From positions 6,477,967 to 6,541,966 of the forward strand of contig NC_087191.1 of NCBI RefSeq assembly GCF_035594125.1: a DNA stretch of 64,000 nucleotides. The letters are read 5' to 3'. The notes beneath the pieces are model-generated. The model saw nothing but the letters and a program-made list of their open reading frames with translations, searched no databases and was not told the DNA's origin. The DNA comes from Scylla paramamosain (lineage: Eukaryota > Arthropoda > Malacostraca > Decapoda > Portunidae). Shown piece after piece: positions 63,593-64,000 of the stretch; the stretch's first letter is position 1, and every line of letters starts with the position of its first letter. Position numbers and translations under genes: made by a program.

Positions 63593-64000
63593 CATTATCA
63601 GAAACGTGTCTATTAAGTGTTTCACAGCCTTGTGGCCATCAAAACCCTAAAAAAGATGGATATCACCCCATATGGGAATACAAAAGAACATTATGAAAAA
63701 AAGTGTCTTTTGAGTGTTTATAAACTTATTACTTACCAAAACGCTAAAACTGATGCAAAACACCTTTTATAGTGAAAAAAAAAATTCCAAAAGAATATAT
63801 ATTTAGTGTTTCTAAGCTTTGTAGGTAGAAAAACGGCAAAATACATGCAAAGTACTATGAATGGAGAAACGAGAAAACATTACAAGAAACATATTATGAG
63901 TATTTCTGAGCTTCTTAGTAACCGAAATGCTAAAACGTATGAATAGCACTCTATGTGGAGAAAAATAACACGACCAACATCGTGTATTTTGAGATTGTTT
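63593..64000 (+). repeat. Forward diverged monomeric satellite, continues past window
   Basis: Near GGGTGCTTTCCTTT|GACATTATCA the orientation returns to forward. About four diverged monomers follow (ACCAAAACGCTAAAACTGAT and similar) and run off the window end. Confidence 0.85.

Noticed and set aside
7905..64000. Dozens of 60-108-codon open frames on both strands of the satellite, many with similar Lys/Asn-rich or Phe/Leu-rich peptides
   Set aside because: They recur with the HOR period, have no recognisable domain, start at arbitrary codons and differ by indels at the A/T tracts. They are translations of satellite DNA.
4697..64000. Regularly spaced direct repeats resembling a CRISPR array
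   Set aside because: The monomers are contiguous and diverged, with no constant repeat and variable-spacer structure, no cas genes and eukaryotic retroelements throughout.
4697..64000. A CENP-B box in the satellite
   Set aside because: By eye I find no match to the mammalian core pattern TTCG....A..CGGG; the conserved m7 box is a different sequence.
1..64000. A complete or novel protein-coding system
   Set aside because: Apart from retroelement fragments and three candidate exons, no gene is supported; the unusual content is the satellite architecture itself.

Overview
This is eukaryotic, AT-rich, essentially non-coding DNA. The three retrotransposon copies (two CR1/L2-like, one Jockey/BS-like) resemble families I associate with decapod crustaceans, so a crab or close relative is my best guess. 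That is an inference from family resemblance, not a proven assignment. There are no prokaryotic genes, operons or CRISPR arrays.

Layout. (1) 1-4,696: ordinary interspersed DNA with a (GA)n tract, a 5'-truncated CR1-like element with an open RT fragment, three candidate exons on the minus strand (2,060-2,978) with matching splice phases, a tRNA-derived SINE head (about 3,866-3,990) and a (CA)n tract. (2) 4,697-16,835: satellite DNA with a sharp left edge, interrupted at 5,580-7,904 by a 5'-truncated Jockey-like retrotransposon. (3) 16,836-20,995: diverged monomers of the same satellite, containing a second, decayed CR1-like copy (19,198-20,871). (4) 20,996-59,280: the main satellite array. (5) 59,281-64,000: diverged monomers, mostly in reverse orientation (about 59,502-63,592), entered through a 31-bp-arm palindrome and returning to forward orientation near 63,593.

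The satellite has at least three levels. The base unit is a monomer of roughly 97 bp. About eleven distinct monomers (called m1-m10 here, with m9 split into m9a and m9b, and m4 extended by an A/T tract) form a higher-order repeat (HOR) of about 1.1 kb. I can place about 41 HOR copies by one landmark monomer. Multi-kilobase blocks of HORs are themselves duplicated or triplicated inside the array at offsets of about 10.75, 16.4 and 19-30 kb. Two short inversions, one in each copy of a duplicated block, show that rearrangement came before block duplication. Older-looking monomeric DNA flanks the homogeneous HOR core. This resembles the layering known for primate alpha-satellite centromeres, but no centromere function is shown here. 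In this annotation the monomers are named: m1 (GGCAATAAAGCACTAAAAAG), m2 (CCAAAACGCTAAAACGCATG), m3 (TTTTGATCATGTTACCTATA), m4 (ACCAAAAAGCTAAAACCCAC plus A/T tract plus GGTACCGAGATGCCAAAATT), m5 (TTCGGACTGTTATGTACC), m6 (CAGCATGTTAGGCACCAAAA), m7 (TTACGTAGAAAAACGCTAAA), m8 (GAGCTTGTTACCTACAAAAA), m9a (CACAAGGCAAAAAACGCAAA), m9b (GATACCAAAATGCTGAAACT), m10 (CACATTCTTAGTTACCAAAA).
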